Source: Pseudomonas muyukensis (lineage in GTDB: Bacteria; Pseudomonadota; Gammaproteobacteria; Pseudomonadales; Pseudomonadaceae). From it: a stretch of DNA of 64,000 nucleotides. The first letter of the stretch is position 1. The number at the start of each line of letters is the position of its first letter. Below the pieces are notes generated by a model that was not told the origin of the DNA, searched no databases, and was given only the letters and a program-made list of their open reading frames with translations. Positions 11,153-21,140 of the stretch are shown here, in pieces. Location of the stretch: NCBI RefSeq assembly GCF_019139535.1, contig NZ_CP077073.1, positions 1,500,001 through 1,564,000 on the forward strand. The letters are read 5' to 3'. The position numbers and the translations under genes were made by a program.

Positions 11153-13980
11153 CCGACTACAAAGCCACGCTTAACCTTCCGGACACCGCCTTCCCCATGA
11201 AGGCCGGCCTGCCTCAGCGCGAACCGCAGATCCTGCAGCGCTGGGACAGCATTGGCCTGTACCAGAAGCTGCGCGAGATTGGCAAGGATCGTCCGAAGTT
11301 CGTCCTGCACGACGGCCCGCCCTACGCCAACGGCAAGATTCATATCGGTCATGCGCTGAACAAGATTCTCAAGGACATGATCGTCCGCTCCAAGACCCTG
11401 TCGGGCTTCGATGCCCCGTACGTGCCGGGTTGGGACTGCCACGGCCTGCCGATCGAGCACAAGGTCGAGGTCACCCATGGCAAGCACCTGAGCGCCGACC
11501 GCACCCGCGAGCTGTGCCGCGAGTACGCCGCCGAACAAATCGAAGGGCAGAAGACCGAGTTCATCCGCCTGGGCGTGCTGGGTGACTGGGACAACCCCTA
11601 CAAGACCATGAACTTCGCCAACGAGGCCGGCGAGATCCGCGCCCTGGCCGAGATGGTCAAGCAAGGCTTCGTGTTCAAGGGCCTCAAGCCTGTGAACTGG
11701 TGCTTCGATTGCGGCTCTGCCCTGGCCGAGGCCGAGGTCGAGTACGCCGACAAGAAATCCCAGACCATCGACGTGGCCTTCCCGGTCGCCGACGAGGCCA
11801 AGCTGGCCGCCGCCTTCGGCCTGGCCGAGCTGGGCAAGCCCGCCGCCATCGTGATCTGGACCACCACCCCGTGGACCATCCCGGCCAACCAGGCGCTGAA
11901 CATCCACCCGGAGTTCAAGTACGCCCTGGTCGACACCGGCGAGCGTTTGCTGGTGCTGGCCGAAGAGCTGGTCGAGGCGTGCCTGAAGCGTTACAACCTC
12001 GAAGGCTCGATCATCGCCACCGCAGCGGGTTCGGCACTGGAGCTGATCAACTTCCGCCACCCGTTCTACGACCGCCTGTCGCCGGTGTACCTGGCCGACT
12101 ACGTCGAACTGGGCGCCGGTACCGGCGTGGTGCACTCCTCGCCAGCCTACGGTGAAGACGACTTCGTCACCTGCAAGCGCTACGGCATGGTCAACGACGA
12201 CATCCTCACCCCGGTGCAGAGCAACGGCGTGTACGTCGAGTCGCTGCCGTTCTTCGGCGGCCAGTTCATCTGGAAAGCCAACCCGGCCATCGTCGACAAG
12301 CTCAGCGAAGTCGGCGCGCTGATGCACACCGAGACCATCAGCCACAGCTACATGCACTGCTGGCGCCACAAGACCCCGCTGATCTACCGCGCCACCGCGC
12401 AGTGGTTCGTCGGCATGGACAAGCAGCCTTCCACCGGCGAGCCGCTGCGCGAGCGCGCCCTGAAGGCCATCGAGGACACCCAGTTCGTCCCGGCCTGGGG
12501 CCAGGCGCGCCTGCACTCGATGATCGCCAACCGCCCGGACTGGTGCATCTCGCGTCAGCGCAACTGGGGCGTGCCGATCCCGTTCTTCCTCGACAAGCAA
12601 ACCGGCGAGCTGCACCCGCGCACCGTCGAGCTGATGGAAGAAGTGGCCAAGCGCGTCGAGAAAGAAGGCATCGAAGCCTGGTTCAAGCTCGACGCCGCCG
12701 AACTGCTGGGTGACGAAGCCGGCCAGTACGACAAGATCGCCGACACCCTCGACGTCTGGTTCGACTCCGGCACCACCCACTGGCACGTGCTGCGTGGCTC
12801 CCACGACATCGGCCACGCCACTGGCCCGCGCGCCGACCTGTACCTGGAAGGCTCCGACCAGCACCGCGGCTGGTTCCACTCCTCGTTGCTGACCGGTTGC
12901 GCCATCGACGGCCACGCGCCGTACCGCGAGCTGCTGACCCACGGCTTCACCGTGGACGAGAACGGCCGCAAGATGTCCAAGTCGCTGGGCAACACCATCG
13001 AGCCAGAGAAGGTCAACAACACCCTGGGCGCCGACATCCTGCGCCTGTGGGTCGCCGCCACCGACTACTCCGGCGAGATGGCCGTTTCCGAGCAGATCCT
13101 GCAGCGCAGCGCCGACGCCTACCGGCGTATCCGCAATACCGCGCGCTTCCTGCTGTCCAACCTGTCCGGCTTCGACCCGGCGCGCGACCTGCTGCCGGCC
13201 GAAGACATGCTGGCCCTGGACCGCTGGGCGGTCGACCGTACCCTGCTGCTGCAACGCGAGCTGGAAGAGCACTACGGCGAGTACCGGTTCTGGAACGTCT
13301 ATTCCAAGGTGCACAACTTCTGCGTACAGGAGCTGGGCGGCTTCTACCTCGACATCATCAAGGACCGCCAGTACACCACCGGCGCCAACAGTGTCGCCCG
13401 ACGTTCCTGCCAGACCGCGCTGTATCACATCAGCGAGGCCCTGGTGCGCTGGATCGCGCCGATCCTGGCGTTCACCGCCGACGAGATCTGGCAGTACCTG
13501 CCGGGCGAGCGCAACGAGTCGGTGATGCTCAATACCTGGTACCAGGGCCTGAGCGAACTGCCGGCCGACGCCGAGCTGGACCGCGCCTACTGGGACCGCG
13601 TGATGGCGGTCAAGGCGGCGGTCAACAAGGAGCTGGAGAACCAGCGTACCGCCAAGGTCATCGGCGGCAACCTGCAGGCCGAGGTCACCCTGTTCGCCGA
13701 AGAGGGCCTGACCGCCGACCTGAACAAGCTCGGCGACGAGCTGCGCTTCGTGCTGATCACCTCCGCGGCCAGCGTGGTGCCATTCGTCCAGGCGCCGGCC
13801 GATGCCGTGACAACCGAGGTCGACGGGCTCAAGCTGAAGGTGGTCAAGTCTGGCCATGCCAAGTGCGGCCGTTGCTGGCACTTCCGCGCCGACGTCGGCA
13901 GCCACCCGGAACACCCGGAAATCTGTGGCCGTTGCGTCGACAACCTGAGCGGCTCCGGTGAGGTACGCCACTATGCCTAA
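11149..13980 (+). CDS. ileS: isoleucyl-tRNA synthetase
   Basis: This 943-aa class I synthetase charges tRNA-Ile. The HIGH motif is at residues 65-68 and KMSKS at 608-612. A C-terminal zinc site (CGRCWHF...CGRCV) is intact. It starts at ATG 11149, which overlaps the ribF stop, with GAAGAG upstream. Its last codons overlap the lspA start by 8 nt. The cognate tRNA-Ile (GAT) also lies in this window, at the rRNA operon. Confidence 0.98.
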   Translation: MTDYKATLNLPDTAFPMKAGLPQREPQILQRWDSIGLYQKLREIGKDRPKFVLHDGPPYANGKIHIGHALNKILKDMIVRSKTLSGFDAPYVPGWDCHGLPIEHKVEVTHGKHLSADRTRELCREYAAEQIEGQKTEFIRLGVLGDWDNPYKTMNFANEAGEIRALAEMVKQGFVFKGLKPVNWCFDCGSALAEAEVEYADKKSQTIDVAFPVADEAKLAAAFGLAELGKPAAIVIWTTTPWTIPANQALNIHPEFKYALVDTGERLLVLAEELVEACLKRYNLEGSIIATAAGSALELINFRHPFYDRLSPVYLADYVELGAGTGVVHSSPAYGEDDFVTCKRYGMVNDDILTPVQSNGVYVESLPFFGGQFIWKANPAIVDKLSEVGALMHTETISHSYMHCWRHKTPLIYRATAQWFVGMDKQPSTGEPLRERALKAIEDTQFVPAWGQARLHSMIANRPDWCISRQRNWGVPIPFFLDKQTGELHPRTVELMEEVAKRVEKEGIEAWFKLDAAELLGDEAGQYDKIADTLDVWFDSGTTHWHVLRGSHDIGHATGPRADLYLEGSDQHRGWFHSSLLTGCAIDGHAPYRELLTHGFTVDENGRKMSKSLGNTIEPEKVNNTLGADILRLWVAATDYSGEMAVSEQILQRSADAYRRIRNTARFLLSNLSGFDPARDLLPAEDMLALDRWAVDRTLLLQRELEEHYGEYRFWNVYSKVHNFCVQELGGFYLDIIKDRQYTTGANSVARRSCQTALYHISEALVRWIAPILAFTADEIWQYLPGERNESVMLNTWYQGLSELPADAELDRAYWDRVMAVKAAVNKELENQRTAKVIGGNLQAEVTLFAEEGLTADLNKLGDELRFVLITSAASVVPFVQAPADAVTTEVDGLKLKVVKSGHAKCGRCWHFRADVGSHPEHPEICGRCVDNLSGSGEVRHYA

Positions 13981-14488
13981 TGCGTCCGCAGGGCGCTTCG
14001 GGCGCCTTGCCTGGCTCTGGCTGAGCCTGGTGGTGCTGGTCCTCGACCAGGCCACCAAGGTCTACTTCGAGGGCGCGTTGAGCCTGTACCAGCAGATCGT
14101 GGTCATTCCCGACTACTTCAGCTGGACCCTGGCCTACAACACCGGCGCCGCCTTCAGCTTCCTGGCCGACAGTTCCGGCTGGCAGCGCTGGCTGTTCGCC
14201 GTGATCGCCGTGGTGGTCAGCGCCGTGCTGGTGGTCTGGCTCAAGCGCCTGGGGCGCAACGAGACCTGGCTGGCCGTGGCCCTGGCCCTGGTGCTGGGCG
14301 GTGCATTGGGCAACCTGTACGACCGCGTGGTGTTGGGCCATGTGGTCGACTTCATCCTGGTGCACTGGCAGAACCGCTACTATTTCCCGGCCTTCAACCT
14401 GGCCGACAGCGCCATCACCGTTGGCGCGGTGATGCTGGCGCTGGATATGTTCAAGAGCAAGAAGTCCGAGGAAGCCGTCCATGACTGA
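13973..14488 (+). CDS. lspA: lipoprotein signal peptidase (signal peptidase II)
   Basis: This 171-aa protein has four membrane segments. The catalytic aspartates are visible as D117 in NLYDRV and D145 in NLADSAI. It cleaves lipid-modified prolipoproteins; BamD and the transglycosylase lipoprotein in this window would be substrates. ATG 13973 has GGTGAGGT upstream and overlaps the ileS end. The ileS-lspA-fkpB-ispH order is conserved in many Proteobacteria. Confidence 0.97.
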   Translation: MPNASAGRFGRLAWLWLSLVVLVLDQATKVYFEGALSLYQQIVVIPDYFSWTLAYNTGAAFSFLADSSGWQRWLFAVIAVVVSAVLVVWLKRLGRNETWLAVALALVLGGALGNLYDRVVLGHVVDFILVHWQNRYYFPAFNLADSAITVGAVMLALDMFKSKKSEEAVHD

Positions 14489-14918
14489 GACCCGTATCGG
14501 CCAGAACACCGAAGTCACCTTGCACTTCGCGCTGCACCTGGAAAACGGCGACACCGTCGACAGCACCTTCGACAAGGCCCCGGCCGTGTTCAAGGTCGGC
14601 GACGGCAACCTGCTGCCGGGTTTCGAGAACGCCCTGTTCGGTTTCAAGGCCGGTGACCAGCGCAAGCTGAGCATCGCCCCGGAGAACGCCTTCGGCCAGC
14701 ACAACCCGCAGAACGTGCAGGTGATGCCACGTTCGCAGTTCGACGGCATGGAGCTGTCCGAAGGGTTGCTGGTGATCTTCAACGACGCCGCCAACACCGA
14801 ACTGCCCGGTGTGGTGAAAGCGTTCGACGACCACCAGGTGACCATCGACTTCAACCATCCACTGGCGGGCAAGACGTTGAACTTCGAGGTGCAGATCCTC
14901 GACGTCAAGGCCTTGTAA
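14481..14918 (+). CDS. fkpB: FKBP-type peptidyl-prolyl isomerase (SlpA/FkpB)
   Basis: This 145-aa protein has an FKBP fold ([37 protein letters not shown]) interrupted by the insert-in-flap domain typical of SlyD/SlpA proteins (residues about 65-120). It is predicted to be cytoplasmic, since no signal peptide is seen. It overlaps the lspA end by 8 nt and precedes ispH by 14 nt, within the same transcript. Confidence 0.93.
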   Translation: MTETRIGQNTEVTLHFALHLENGDTVDSTFDKAPAVFKVGDGNLLPGFENALFGFKAGDQRKLSIAPENAFGQHNPQNVQVMPRSQFDGMELSEGLLVIFNDAANTELPGVVKAFDDHQVTIDFNHPLAGKTLNFEVQILDVKAL

Positions 14919-14932
14919 GCCGGGAGCCGAGC

Positions 14933-15880
14933 ATGCAAATCAAACTCGCCAACCCGCGCGGCTTCTGCGCGGGTGTCGACCGGGCGATCGAGATCGTCAA
15001 CCGCGCCCTGGAAGTCTTCGGCCCGCCGATCTATGTGCGCCATGAAGTGGTGCACAACAAGTTCGTGGTCGAAGACCTGCGCAGCCGTGGCGCGGTGTTC
15101 GTCGAAGAGCTGGACCAGGTGCCGGACGACGTCATCGTCATCTTCAGCGCCCATGGCGTGTCCCAGGCGGTGCGCCAGGAAGCCGCCGGGCGTGGCCTGA
15201 AGGTGTTCGACGCGACCTGCCCGCTGGTCACCAAGGTGCATATCGAAGTGGCCAAGTACAGCCGCGACGGCCGCGAGACCATTCTCATCGGCCACGAAGG
15301 GCACCCGGAAGTCGAAGGCACCATGGGGCAATACGACGCCAGCAACGGCGGCGCCATCTACCTGGTCGAGGACGAGGACGATGTCGCCAAGTTGCAGGTG
15401 AACGACCCCGACCACCTGGCCTTCGTCACCCAGACCACGCTGTCGATGGACGATACCAGCCGGGTGATCGACGCCCTGCGCGCACGCTTCCCGAACATCG
15501 GCGGCCCGCGCAAGGACGACATCTGCTACGCCACCCAGAACCGCCAGGATGCCGTCAAGCAACTGGCCGACGAGTGTGACGTGGTGCTGGTGGTGGGCAG
15601 CCCCAACAGCTCCAACTCCAACCGCCTGCGCGAGCTGGCCGAGCGCATGAGCACCCCGGCCTACCTGATCGACGGCGCCGAGGACCTGCAACGCGGCTGG
15701 TTCGACGGCGTACAGCGGATCGGCATCACCGCGGGGGCCTCGGCCCCCGAGGTGCTGGTGCGTGGCGTGATCGATCAACTCAAGGCCTGGGGCGCGACCG
15801 GCGCCGAAGAGCTCGATGGCCGCGAGGAGAACATCACCTTCTCCATGCCCAAGGAACTGCGGGTACGCTCGCTGATCTGA
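14933..15880 (+). CDS. ispH: 4-hydroxy-3-methylbut-2-enyl diphosphate reductase
   Basis: This 315-aa enzyme carries out the last step of the MEP isoprenoid pathway, yielding IPP and DMAPP. The three iron-sulfur cysteines are C12 ([10 protein letters not shown]), C96 ([11 protein letters not shown]) and C198 ([11 protein letters not shown]). The substrate motif [11 protein letters not shown] is intact. The gene ends one base before the stop codon of the convergent fimT-like gene, so the two messages must overlap at their 3' ends. Confidence 0.97.
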   Translation: MQIKLANPRGFCAGVDRAIEIVNRALEVFGPPIYVRHEVVHNKFVVEDLRSRGAVFVEELDQVPDDVIVIFSAHGVSQAVRQEAAGRGLKVFDATCPLVTKVHIEVAKYSRDGRETILIGHEGHPEVEGTMGQYDASNGGAIYLVEDEDDVAKLQVNDPDHLAFVTQTTLSMDDTSRVIDALRARFPNIGGPRKDDICYATQNRQDAVKQLADECDVVLVVGSPNSSNSNRLRELAERMSTPAYLIDGAEDLQRGWFDGVQRIGITAGASAPEVLVRGVIDQLKAWGATGAEELDGREENITFSMPKELRVRSLI

Positions 15881-15881
15881 C

Positions 15882-16361
15882 TCAGTCTCCTGCACAGCGG
15901 CGACCCTCGTCGCTGCGCAGGCTGACCCGGCCACTGGGGCCCAGCACCACCTGGTGCTGGCTCCCCGGCCCGCTGCGCTGGCAGATCTCCAGCGTGATCC
16001 CGACGAAGCCGACGCCCACGGGCGCCCCCCGCCGACTGAAGCGCACCTCCCGGGTAGAGCTCGCCAGCACTCTCGCCGGCCTGGCCAGGCGATGTTCGCG
16101 CAGCAATTGGCCGTCGCGCTCCTGCATCACCCGCCAGCCCTTGCCCCAGTCACCCTCCAGTGGATGTACCGTCAGCGCCTGTTGCTGCAGCGCGGCCTGG
16201 TTGCGCGCGGCGCGCAGCGTTTGCGCCAGGTCCCGGGCCACGGCGGCTAGTTGCAGGGTTTCGCCGAGCCGGTTGTAGGCCGTGATACCCAGGTGCGTCA
16301 GCAGGCTGCCAATGGCCAGCGCGCACATCATTTGTAGCAGTGTTACGCCTTGTTGCTTCAC
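15882..16361 (-). CDS. minor pilin, FimT/GspH family
   Basis: This 159-aa protein has a type III prepilin leader (MKQQG then VTLLQMMCALAIGSLL) and a GspH/FimT-like C-terminal domain. It starts at GTG 16361 with GGAGGAA upstream. It is predicted to be processed by PilD, whose gene is also in the window. The residue at +5 of the mature protein, normally Glu in pilins, is Gln here (TLLQ). It is transcribed away from the pilV-pilW-pilX-pilE genes and runs into ispH. FimT and FimU cannot be told apart from sequence alone. Confidence 0.8.
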   Translation of the reverse strand: MKQQGVTLLQMMCALAIGSLLTHLGITAYNRLGETLQLAAVARDLAQTLRAARNQAALQQQALTVHPLEGDWGKGWRVMQERDGQLLREHRLARPARVLASSTREVRFSRRGAPVGVGFVGITLEICQRSGPGSQHQVVLGPSGRVSLRSDEGRRCAGD

Positions 16362-16469
16362 CGTGCATTCCTCCCTGGAAGTGCTTCGCTATAGCTTCCG
16401 GCTTGGCCGCGCAGGGCGCCAGTCAGCCGCTTCGGGCAGGGCGCGAGGAAAGGTCCCAGGAGGGTGAGG

Positions 16470-16829
16470 ATGCAGGCGAAGGAAGGCGGGATGACGTTGC
16501 TGGAGGTGCTGCTGGCCATGACCGTGCTGGCGCTGGGTGTATTCGCCGCGGCGGCCTTGCAGGTACGCGGCATGCAGGCTGCCGACAGCGCCAGGCGCGA
16601 TGGCCTGGCCTTGCAACTGGCCCAGGGCATGCTCGAGCAGGTGAGGGCACGTGGCGCGCTCGATGCAGGCGAGGAGGGCGCCTGGCGGGCACGGGTCACG
16701 CAGGCCTTGGGCGCTTCGGCGCAAGGGCGGGTGCGGCGCGCGCCCGGCATGCTGGCGCTGGAGGTGCACTGGCCCGGCATGGCGGATCGGCGGCCGGCGT
16801 TGCAGCTACAGGGCCGGGTGTTGCCATGA
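16470..16829 (+). CDS. pilV: type IV minor pilin PilV-like
   Basis: This 119-aa prepilin has a short leader ending in GG and the class III motif MTLLEVLLAMTVLALGVFA, with Glu at +5. AGGAGG at 16458-16463 points to ATG 16470 rather than the in-frame GTG 16464. It overlaps pilW by 3 nt. PilV belongs to the priming complex at the pilus tip. The identification follows family features and gene order. Confidence 0.82.
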   Translation: MQAKEGGMTLLEVLLAMTVLALGVFAAAALQVRGMQAADSARRDGLALQLAQGMLEQVRARGALDAGEEGAWRARVTQALGASAQGRVRRAPGMLALEVHWPGMADRRPALQLQGRVLP

Positions 16830-17461
16830 AGCGTGGGCAACGCGCCTTTGGCCTGATCGAGGTGTTGCTGGCCGTGGCACTGGGCGTTTTGCTGCTGGCG
16901 GCGGCGGGCCAGGTGTTCGTCCAGGCCTACCAGGCCTGGCGCCTGCAAGGCGCGGCGGCGCGCTTGCAGGACGATGCGCGCCTGGCCCTGCAACGCATGG
17001 CCGAGGATATCCGCATGGCCGGGATGTTCGGCTGCCTGCGGCTGGCGCCGGCAGACTTCGCCGACCCCGCAGCCGTCCAAGCGTTCGCCAGGCCCATCGA
17101 GGCCTCTGGCGACAGCCTGACGCTGGTGGGCGCCGAGCTGCCGGGCCTGCTCGGCGCGCCGGACTGGACCGTGCTCAGCGACTGTCGCAGCTGGGCGCGG
17201 GTCCAGCGGGGCCAGCATGTGCCGGGCGATACCATGCTGGCCCTGCCGGTGCGCCGGGTGAGCTACCGGGTGCGCAACGGCAGCCTGCTGTTCACCAGCA
17301 ACGCCCAGCATGCCGCGCTGATCGACAATGTGCGGGCCATGCAGGTGCAGCGGGTCGAGGACCGTGTGGATATCGAACTGCTCATGCACGACCGTGATCA
17401 TCAACTGCAGCAGCGTCACGCGCTGAGCGTGGCGCTGCGCAACCCCGGTGATGGCGCGTGA
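16826..17461 (+). CDS. pilW: type IV minor pilin PilW-like
   Basis: This 211-aa prepilin begins MKRGQRAFGLIEVLLAVALG, with Gly before the cleavage site and Glu at +5. The long C-terminal domain is typical of PilW/GspJ. It overlaps pilV (ATGA) and pilX (GTGA), so the genes are translationally coupled. It is probably part of the minor pilin tip complex with PilV, PilX and PilE. Confidence 0.82.
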   Translation: MKRGQRAFGLIEVLLAVALGVLLLAAAGQVFVQAYQAWRLQGAAARLQDDARLALQRMAEDIRMAGMFGCLRLAPADFADPAAVQAFARPIEASGDSLTLVGAELPGLLGAPDWTVLSDCRSWARVQRGQHVPGDTMLALPVRRVSYRVRNGSLLFTSNAQHAALIDNVRAMQVQRVEDRVDIELLMHDRDHQLQQRHALSVALRNPGDGA

Positions 17462-17928
17462 GCCGCCAGCGTGGCGTGGTGCTGCTGCTGGCGTTGAACC
17501 TCAGCCTGCTGCTCGGCCTGTTGGCGGCGCTGGGCATGCGCGATGCCTTGCAGCAGGCGCGGCAGGTGGGCGAGCAAGTGCGGCGTGCCCAGGCGTTCGA
17601 GCTGGCCGAAGCGAGCCTGGTGGAGGGCGCGGCATTGCTCGATGCGGGGCTGGCGAGCGAATGCGGGCCGTGCCTGCCGCCGGACCTACCCACTGCCAGG
17701 CCTGGTGAGCCTTGGCAAGCCACCGAGAGCGGCTTCGTGCTGTTGCAGGCACTGGGGACCACCAGCCGCGCCGCTGGCCTGCCCGTTGGCGAACAGGTGA
17801 GCCTGGTGCGGGTAACGGCGCTGGGCCGCGAGGCGCGCGGCCGGCAGTACCTGGAGGCGGTGTATGCGTTGGACGACCAGGCCCAGGTGCGGCGGGTCAG
17901 CTGGCGCCAACGCCTGGAGGAAGGCTGA
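17458..17928 (+). CDS. pilX: type IV minor pilin PilX-like
   Basis: This 156-aa protein starts at GTG, overlapping the pilW stop. Its N-terminus MSRQRGVVLLLALNLSLLLG lacks Glu at +5, as is usual for PilX/GspK-like tip pilins. In P. aeruginosa the next gene is the large adhesin pilY1. Here pilE follows after 1 nt, so pilY1 is missing from the operon. Confidence 0.78.
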   Translation: MSRQRGVVLLLALNLSLLLGLLAALGMRDALQQARQVGEQVRRAQAFELAEASLVEGAALLDAGLASECGPCLPPDLPTARPGEPWQATESGFVLLQALGTTSRAAGLPVGEQVSLVRVTALGREARGRQYLEAVYALDDQAQVRRVSWRQRLEEG

Positions 17929-17929
17929 C

Positions 17930-18328
17930 ATGCAGCGCGGCCTTGGTCTGATCGAATTATTGATTGTCGTGGCGCTGATCGGCATGCTGGCAGCCATTGC
18001 CTACCCCAGTTACAGCGACCAGCTGCGCCGCGCCGCGCGCAGCGAGGTGGTCGGCCTGCTGCACGACGCCGCGTTGCGCCTGGAACAACACCGCGCGCAC
18101 GCCGGTGGCTATGCCGATAGCGAGCAGTTGCAGACGCTGCTGCCGCCGGGCAGCCGTTACTACCAGCTGCACGCCCAACGTGACGCAGAGGCCTTCACGC
18201 TGCTTGCCCGACGTGTGCCCGGTGCGTTGATGGCGCACGACTCCTGTGGCGATTTTCGCCTCGATCAGGCCGGCGTGCGTGACAATCCGGGCGGCAGCGA
18301 AGGTACTGAAACCTGCTGGGGGAGCTGA
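17930..18328 (+). CDS. pilE: type IV minor pilin PilE-like
   Basis: This 132-aa prepilin has an extremely short leader (MQRG, then LGLIELLIVVALIGMLAAIA), Glu at +5 and a ComP/PilE-type C-terminal domain with a Cys pair (HDSCGDF, ETCWGS). It is the last gene of the minor pilin operon. Confidence 0.85.
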   Translation: MQRGLGLIELLIVVALIGMLAAIAYPSYSDQLRRAARSEVVGLLHDAALRLEQHRAHAGGYADSEQLQTLLPPGSRYYQLHAQRDAEAFTLLARRVPGALMAHDSCGDFRLDQAGVRDNPGGSEGTETCWGS

Positions 18329-18381
18329 AGCGCATTGGGTGCCTGGGCACCGTGGAATTTCTTCAGGTGTTGGATCGAACC

Positions 18382-19479
18382 ATGAGCAAGCAAGTAGTGA
18401 TTGTCGGTGGTGGGGTAATTGGCCTGCTGACAGCGTTCAACCTGGCGGCAGAGGTCGACCAGGTGGTGGTGTGCGACCAGGGCGAGGTGGGCCGGGAGTC
18501 GTCCTGGGCCGGGGGCGGCATCGTCTCGCCGCTGTACCCATGGCGCTACAGCCCAGCGGTGACCGCGCTGGCGCACTGGTCGCAGGATTTTTATCCACAG
18601 CTGGGCGAGCGTTTGTTCGCCAGCACCGGGGTCGACCCCGAGGTTCATACCACCGGGTTGTACTGGCTCGACCTGGACGACGAAGCCGAGGCCTTGGCCT
18701 GGGCCGCGCGCGAGCATCGCCCGCTCAGCGCGGTGGATATCTCGGCGGCCTACGACGCGGTGCCGGTGCTTGGCCCGGGTTACCGCCATGCCATCTACAT
18801 GGCGGGCGTGGCCAACGTGCGCAACCCGCGGCTGGTGAAGTCGCTGAAGGCCGCGCTAGAGGCGTTGCCAAACGTGACCCTGCGCGAGCATTGCCAGATC
18901 ACCGGGTTCGTCCAGGACGGTAGCCGCGTTACCGGTGTGCAGACCGAGGACGGTGTGATCGCCGCTGACGATGTGGTGCTCAGCGCCGGAGCCTGGAGCG
19001 GCGACCTGCTGCAGACCCTCGGGCTGACGCTGCCGGTGGAGCCGGTGAAGGGGCAGATGATCCTGTTCAAGTGCGCCGAGGACTTCTTGCCGAGCATGGT
19101 CCTGGCCAAGGGGCGCTACGCGATCCCGCGCCGCGACGGGCATATCCTGGTGGGCAGCACGCTGGAGCATGCCGGCTACGACAAGACCCCGACCGGGGAT
19201 GCATTGGAGAGTCTGAAGGCCTCGGCGGTGGAGTTGCTGCCGGCCCTGGCGGAGGCCGAGGTGGTGGGGCACTGGGCTGGTTTGCGCCCTGGCTCGCCCG
19301 AAGGTATCCCGTATATCGGCGCGGTGCCGGGGCATGAAGGGCTATGGCTGAACTGCGGGCATTACCGCAACGGGCTGGTGCTGGCGCCGGCGTCGTGCCA
19401 GCTGTTTGGTGATTTGCTGCTGGGGCGCGAGCCGATCATTGATCCGGCGCCGTATGCCCCTGCGGGGCGGTTGAGCTGA
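18382..19479 (+). CDS. thiO: glycine oxidase ThiO
   Basis: This 365-aa FAD-dependent D-amino-acid oxidase-family enzyme makes iminoglycine for thiazole synthesis in the thiamine pathway. The dinucleotide-binding motif VVIVGGGVIGLLTAF is at the N-terminus and GLRPGSPEGIPYIG near the C-terminus. The frame extends 10 codons upstream, but MSKQVVIVGGG at ATG 18382 matches homologues. No other thi genes lie in the window. Confidence 0.9.
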   Translation: MSKQVVIVGGGVIGLLTAFNLAAEVDQVVVCDQGEVGRESSWAGGGIVSPLYPWRYSPAVTALAHWSQDFYPQLGERLFASTGVDPEVHTTGLYWLDLDDEAEALAWAAREHRPLSAVDISAAYDAVPVLGPGYRHAIYMAGVANVRNPRLVKSLKAALEALPNVTLREHCQITGFVQDGSRVTGVQTEDGVIAADDVVLSAGAWSGDLLQTLGLTLPVEPVKGQMILFKCAEDFLPSMVLAKGRYAIPRRDGHILVGSTLEHAGYDKTPTGDALESLKASAVELLPALAEAEVVGHWAGLRPGSPEGIPYIGAVPGHEGLWLNCGHYRNGLVLAPASCQLFGDLLLGREPIIDPAPYAPAGRLS

Positions 19480-19492
19480 GCGCGTAACCACT

Positions 19493-19621
19493 GTAGGAGC
19501 GGCCTTGCCGAGGCGTCGGGCCGGTCGGAAAGGGCTGCGTAGCAGCCCCAGGATTTCATTGTTGACGCAAAGATCGCCGGGGCCGCCTAGCGGCCCTTTC
19601 GCGACACAAGGCCGCTCCTAC
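19493..19621. repeat. REP pair (BIME), left arm degenerate
   Basis: GTAGGAGCGGCCTTG at the left faces GGGCCGCC...CGCGACACAAGGCCGCTCCTAC at the right. The left half carries an altered segment (CCGAGGCGTCGGGCCGGTCGG) in place of TGTCGCG. Confidence 0.8.
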
Positions 19622-19644
19622 ACGGATCGTGTAAGGCGCGTTGG

Positions 19645-19875
19645 TTAGCGTTGCTGGCCTGGCCCTTGTTCCAGATGCTGCTGGCTGCAATACCACTCCT
19701 TGCCCAGCTGCAACGCCCGGTCGTTGGGCAGGTGCACGCCGCAATGGGCGCAGCGCACCATCTTCAGCGGGTCTTGCAGCCGGGGCTCGGCCGGCGACTG
19801 CTGACTGCTCTTGAACTTGCGCCACAGCCAGAACGCGGCAGCGATCAGGGCGATCCAGAAAAGTAGGCGAACCAT
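19645..19875 (-). CDS. small membrane zinc-ribbon protein, PP0621 family
   Basis: This 76-aa protein has one N-terminal membrane helix (residues 3-18) followed by a putative metal site CAHCG ... YCSQQH. It resembles the small Pseudomonas proteins called PP0621 family; that name is from memory. The function is unknown. It lies downstream of bamD on the same strand, beyond the bamD terminator. Confidence 0.75.
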   Translation of the reverse strand: MVRLLFWIALIAAAFWLWRKFKSSQQSPAEPRLQDPLKMVRCAHCGVHLPNDRALQLGKEWYCSQQHLEQGPGQQR

Positions 19876-19925
19876 GGTGTCCAGCTTGTCGAATGAAGAA
19901 GGCGACAGTCTAGGGCGCGGCCAAC

Positions 19926-19955
19926 AAAAAAGGGAGGCCTCAGGCCTCCCTTTGT
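19926..19955 (-). terminator. bamD terminator
   Basis: GGGAGGCCT-CA-GGCCTCCC is a GC-rich stem. On the minus strand it is followed by TTTTTTGTTGG, as expected for intrinsic termination 17 nt after the bamD stop. Confidence 0.88.
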
Positions 19956-19971
19956 TTCGCTTGCGCGTGGC

Positions 19972-20991
19972 TCAGTCGAACAGACCGAAGGTCATGTAGC
20001 TGAACCAGGAGCGGTCCTTCTCGGCTTCCTTCGGACCTTCCGGCAGGATCACATCGCCGTTCTCGTCCTTGGGCAGCAGCTCTTGCGGGATCTCCGAACG
20101 GGCATCCTGGAACTGCTTGACCACGTCCTGGTTGGCGCGGGTCTCGCCTGGCGGCAGCGGGGTCTTGGTCTCGATCAGGCCCAGGGTGGCCTTGGACAGC
20201 CAGGAGCGGTTGCCGTTTTCGTCCACCTTGGTGACGAACTGGCCGTCGACCAGGCTCGGGTGGTCCGGGTAGTTGAGTTGCAGGGTCTCGAGGCTGGTGG
20301 CGGCCAGTTCGTCCAGGTGCATGCGCTGGTACGACTCGACCATCACCGCCAGGCCGTCACCCACCGACGGGGTTTCCTGGAAGTTCTCCACCACGTAGCG
20401 GCCACGGTTGGCGGCGGCGACATAGGCTTCGCGGCTCAGGTAGTAGTTGGCCACGTGGATCTCGTAGGAGGCCAGCAGGTTGCGCAGGTAGATCATGCGC
20501 TGCTTGGCGTCCGGCGAGTAACGGCTGTTGGGGAAGCGGCTGGTCAGCTGGGCGAACTCGTTGTACGAGTCGCGGGCGGCGCCCGGGTCACGCTTGGTCA
20601 TGTCCAGCGGCAGGAAGCGCGCCAGCAGGCCGCGGTCCTGGTCGAACGAGGTCAGGCCCTTGAGGTAGTAGGCGTAGTCGACGTTCGGGTGCTGCGGATG
20701 CAGGCGGATGAAGCGCTCGGCAGCCGACTTGGCGGCCTCTGGCTCGGAGTTCTTGTAGTTGGCGTAGATCAGCTCGAGCTGCGCCTGGTCGGCGTAGCGG
20801 CCGAACGGATAGCGCGACTCCAGGGCCTTGAGCTTGTTCACGGCGCTGGTGTAGCTGGAGTTGTCCAGGTCGGCCTGAGCTTGTTGATACAGCTCGGCTT
20901 CGCTGAGGTTCTCGTCAATGACTTCCTTGTTGGAGGAACAGGCCGCGGTGAGCCCGAGGATGGCGATCAGCAGCAGGTGTTTCACTTGCAT
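19972..20991 (-). CDS. bamD: outer membrane assembly lipoprotein BamD
   Basis: This 339-aa lipoprotein has a signal peptide with lipobox LTAAC (cysteine at residue 18), followed by TPR-like repeats typical of BamD/ComL ([29 protein letters not shown]-like segments). It belongs to the BAM complex that inserts beta-barrel proteins, including the autotransporters at 49.7-55.8 kb, into the outer membrane. The frame begins 28 codons upstream, but the signal peptide fixes the start at 20991. It is divergent from rluD. Confidence 0.96.
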   Translation of the reverse strand: MQVKHLLLIAILGLTAACSSNKEVIDENLSEAELYQQAQADLDNSSYTSAVNKLKALESRYPFGRYADQAQLELIYANYKNSEPEAAKSAAERFIRLHPQHPNVDYAYYLKGLTSFDQDRGLLARFLPLDMTKRDPGAARDSYNEFAQLTSRFPNSRYSPDAKQRMIYLRNLLASYEIHVANYYLSREAYVAAANRGRYVVENFQETPSVGDGLAVMVESYQRMHLDELAATSLETLQLNYPDHPSLVDGQFVTKVDENGNRSWLSKATLGLIETKTPLPPGETRANQDVVKQFQDARSEIPQELLPKDENGDVILPEGPKEAEKDRSWFSYMTFGLFD

Positions 20992-21140
20992 GGCGGCTTG
21001 CGTCCCTTTGACGGCCGCTGTCTTGGGCGGTGCCGTCCTGTTATGATGAGCGCCCCCGGCCAAACCCCGGGGCAAAAGAAGCCGTATTTAACCACAAGCG
21101 CGCAGCCGAAACCAAAGGCTGAACGCCCGTCGATTCGAGC

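Noticed and set aside
11125..14058. 977-codon ORF antisense to ileS
   Set aside because: It mirrors codon bias of the ileS frame at high GC; ileS is intact with all motifs. The protein is low complexity (Gly/Val/Gln/His rich) and has no family features.
17458..17530. Missing Glu at +5 in the PilX-like protein as an anomaly
   Set aside because: PilX/GspK-type tip pilins usually lack this residue, so it is expected.
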